Assembly (NCBI GenBank): GCA_902795625.1
Contig: CADBLW010000012.1
Span: 1 to 5,350 of the forward strand
From: an uncultured Lachnospiraceae bacterium
GTDB taxonomy: Bacteria; Bacillota; Clostridia; Lachnospirales; Lachnospiraceae
Direction of reading: 5' to 3'
Length of the DNA: 5,350 nucleotides
Made by a program: the position numbers and the translations under genes. The notes under the pieces are model-generated. The model made no database searches. It saw only the letters and a list, made by a program, of their open reading frames with translations, and had not been told where the DNA came from. Positions 5,188 through 5,350 of this stretch are shown here, piece by piece. How positions within the stretch are numbered: position 1 is the stretch's first letter; each line of letters starts with the position of its first letter.

Positions 5188-5350
5188 TTACTCGTCGGCC
5201 CAGTCCACACCGGTTCTGAGCGGACCGGTTTCCAACATCTCATTAAGATCTGCGTTGGCGCTCTCACATCTCCATACCAGCCCGGAGGTGTTGTCCCCTT
5301 CGCCGTTGTAGGTTTCATATTCCAGAGTCCCGACAATCCGGCCTTCCGCA
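5188..5350 (-). CDS. Unrecognised protein, C-terminal 53 residues only
   Basis: The frame is open from the right edge to a TAA at 5190-5188, encoding 53 residues that begin AEGRIVGTLEYET and end RTGVDWADE. It is acidic, has no predicted membrane segment and only one Cys, and no family motif that I recognise. Evidence that it is real: the codon use looks like that of its neighbours, it ends 27 bases before the cysE start with an SD in between, and the stop is positioned as in an ordinary operon. The overlapping frame on the same strand (start near 5336) runs into cysE and lacks any sensible composition. The function is unknown; the bulk of the gene lies outside the window. Confidence 0.6.
   Translation of the reverse strand, partial: AEGRIVGTLEYETYNGEGDNTSGLVWRCESANADLNEMLETGPLRTGVDWADE

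Noticed and set aside
1..5350. CRISPR array, tRNA, rRNA, insertion sequence or defence cluster
   Set aside because: There are no regularly spaced direct repeats, no cloverleaf or rRNA-like sequence, no transposase or integrase, and no recognisable defence gene set. The HD protein alone does not make one.

Overview
All supported genes in this window lie on the minus strand, so the gene order in the direction of transcription runs from the right edge to the left. The base composition is moderately GC-rich in genes with AT-rich spacers, and Shine-Dalgarno sequences are strong (AGGAGG, GGGAGGT, AGGAGAG). The proteins are a long-type serine acetyltransferase, an NCS2 permease of the AEHIADH type, a short split-barrel flavoprotein and endonuclease III. 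Together these suggest a Bacillota/Clostridia chromosome, perhaps Lachnospiraceae or a relative. The taxonomic call is inference; no rRNA or other marker gene is present.

Layout in transcription order: (1) 5350-5188, C-terminal 53 residues of an unrecognised acidic protein; (2) 5160-4180, serine O-acetyltransferase, 27 nt downstream and probably co-transcribed; (3) 4179-4018, a spacer with two overlapping inverted repeats that could form competing hairpins; (4) 4017-3625, a pyridoxamine-5'-phosphate-oxidase-like FMN split-barrel protein; (5) about 3628/3601-2846, endonuclease III (Nth), whose possible GTG start overlaps the preceding stop as GTGA; (6) 2845-2625, a spacer with a 54-bp imperfect palindrome (probable terminator of the nth unit) and then a promoter; (7) 2624-1152, a uracil permease-like NCS2 transporter; (8) 1116-1088, a clear intrinsic terminator, followed by a sigma-A-type promoter; (9) 989-1, an HD-superfamily protein cut by the left edge.

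Most of the window is ordinary housekeeping: cysteine biosynthesis, base-excision repair and nucleobase uptake. The genes form at least three transcription units rather than one system, and I see no mobile element, CRISPR array, defence island or RNA gene. The points worth a second look are the C-terminal acidic tail ending in Asn-Ile on the serine acetyltransferase (resembling known CysK-docking tails), the two-residue insertion in the Fe-S cluster loop of Nth together with its basic N-terminal tail, the Asp in place of the UraA proton-coupling His, the competing hairpins after cysE, and the unnamed HD protein.
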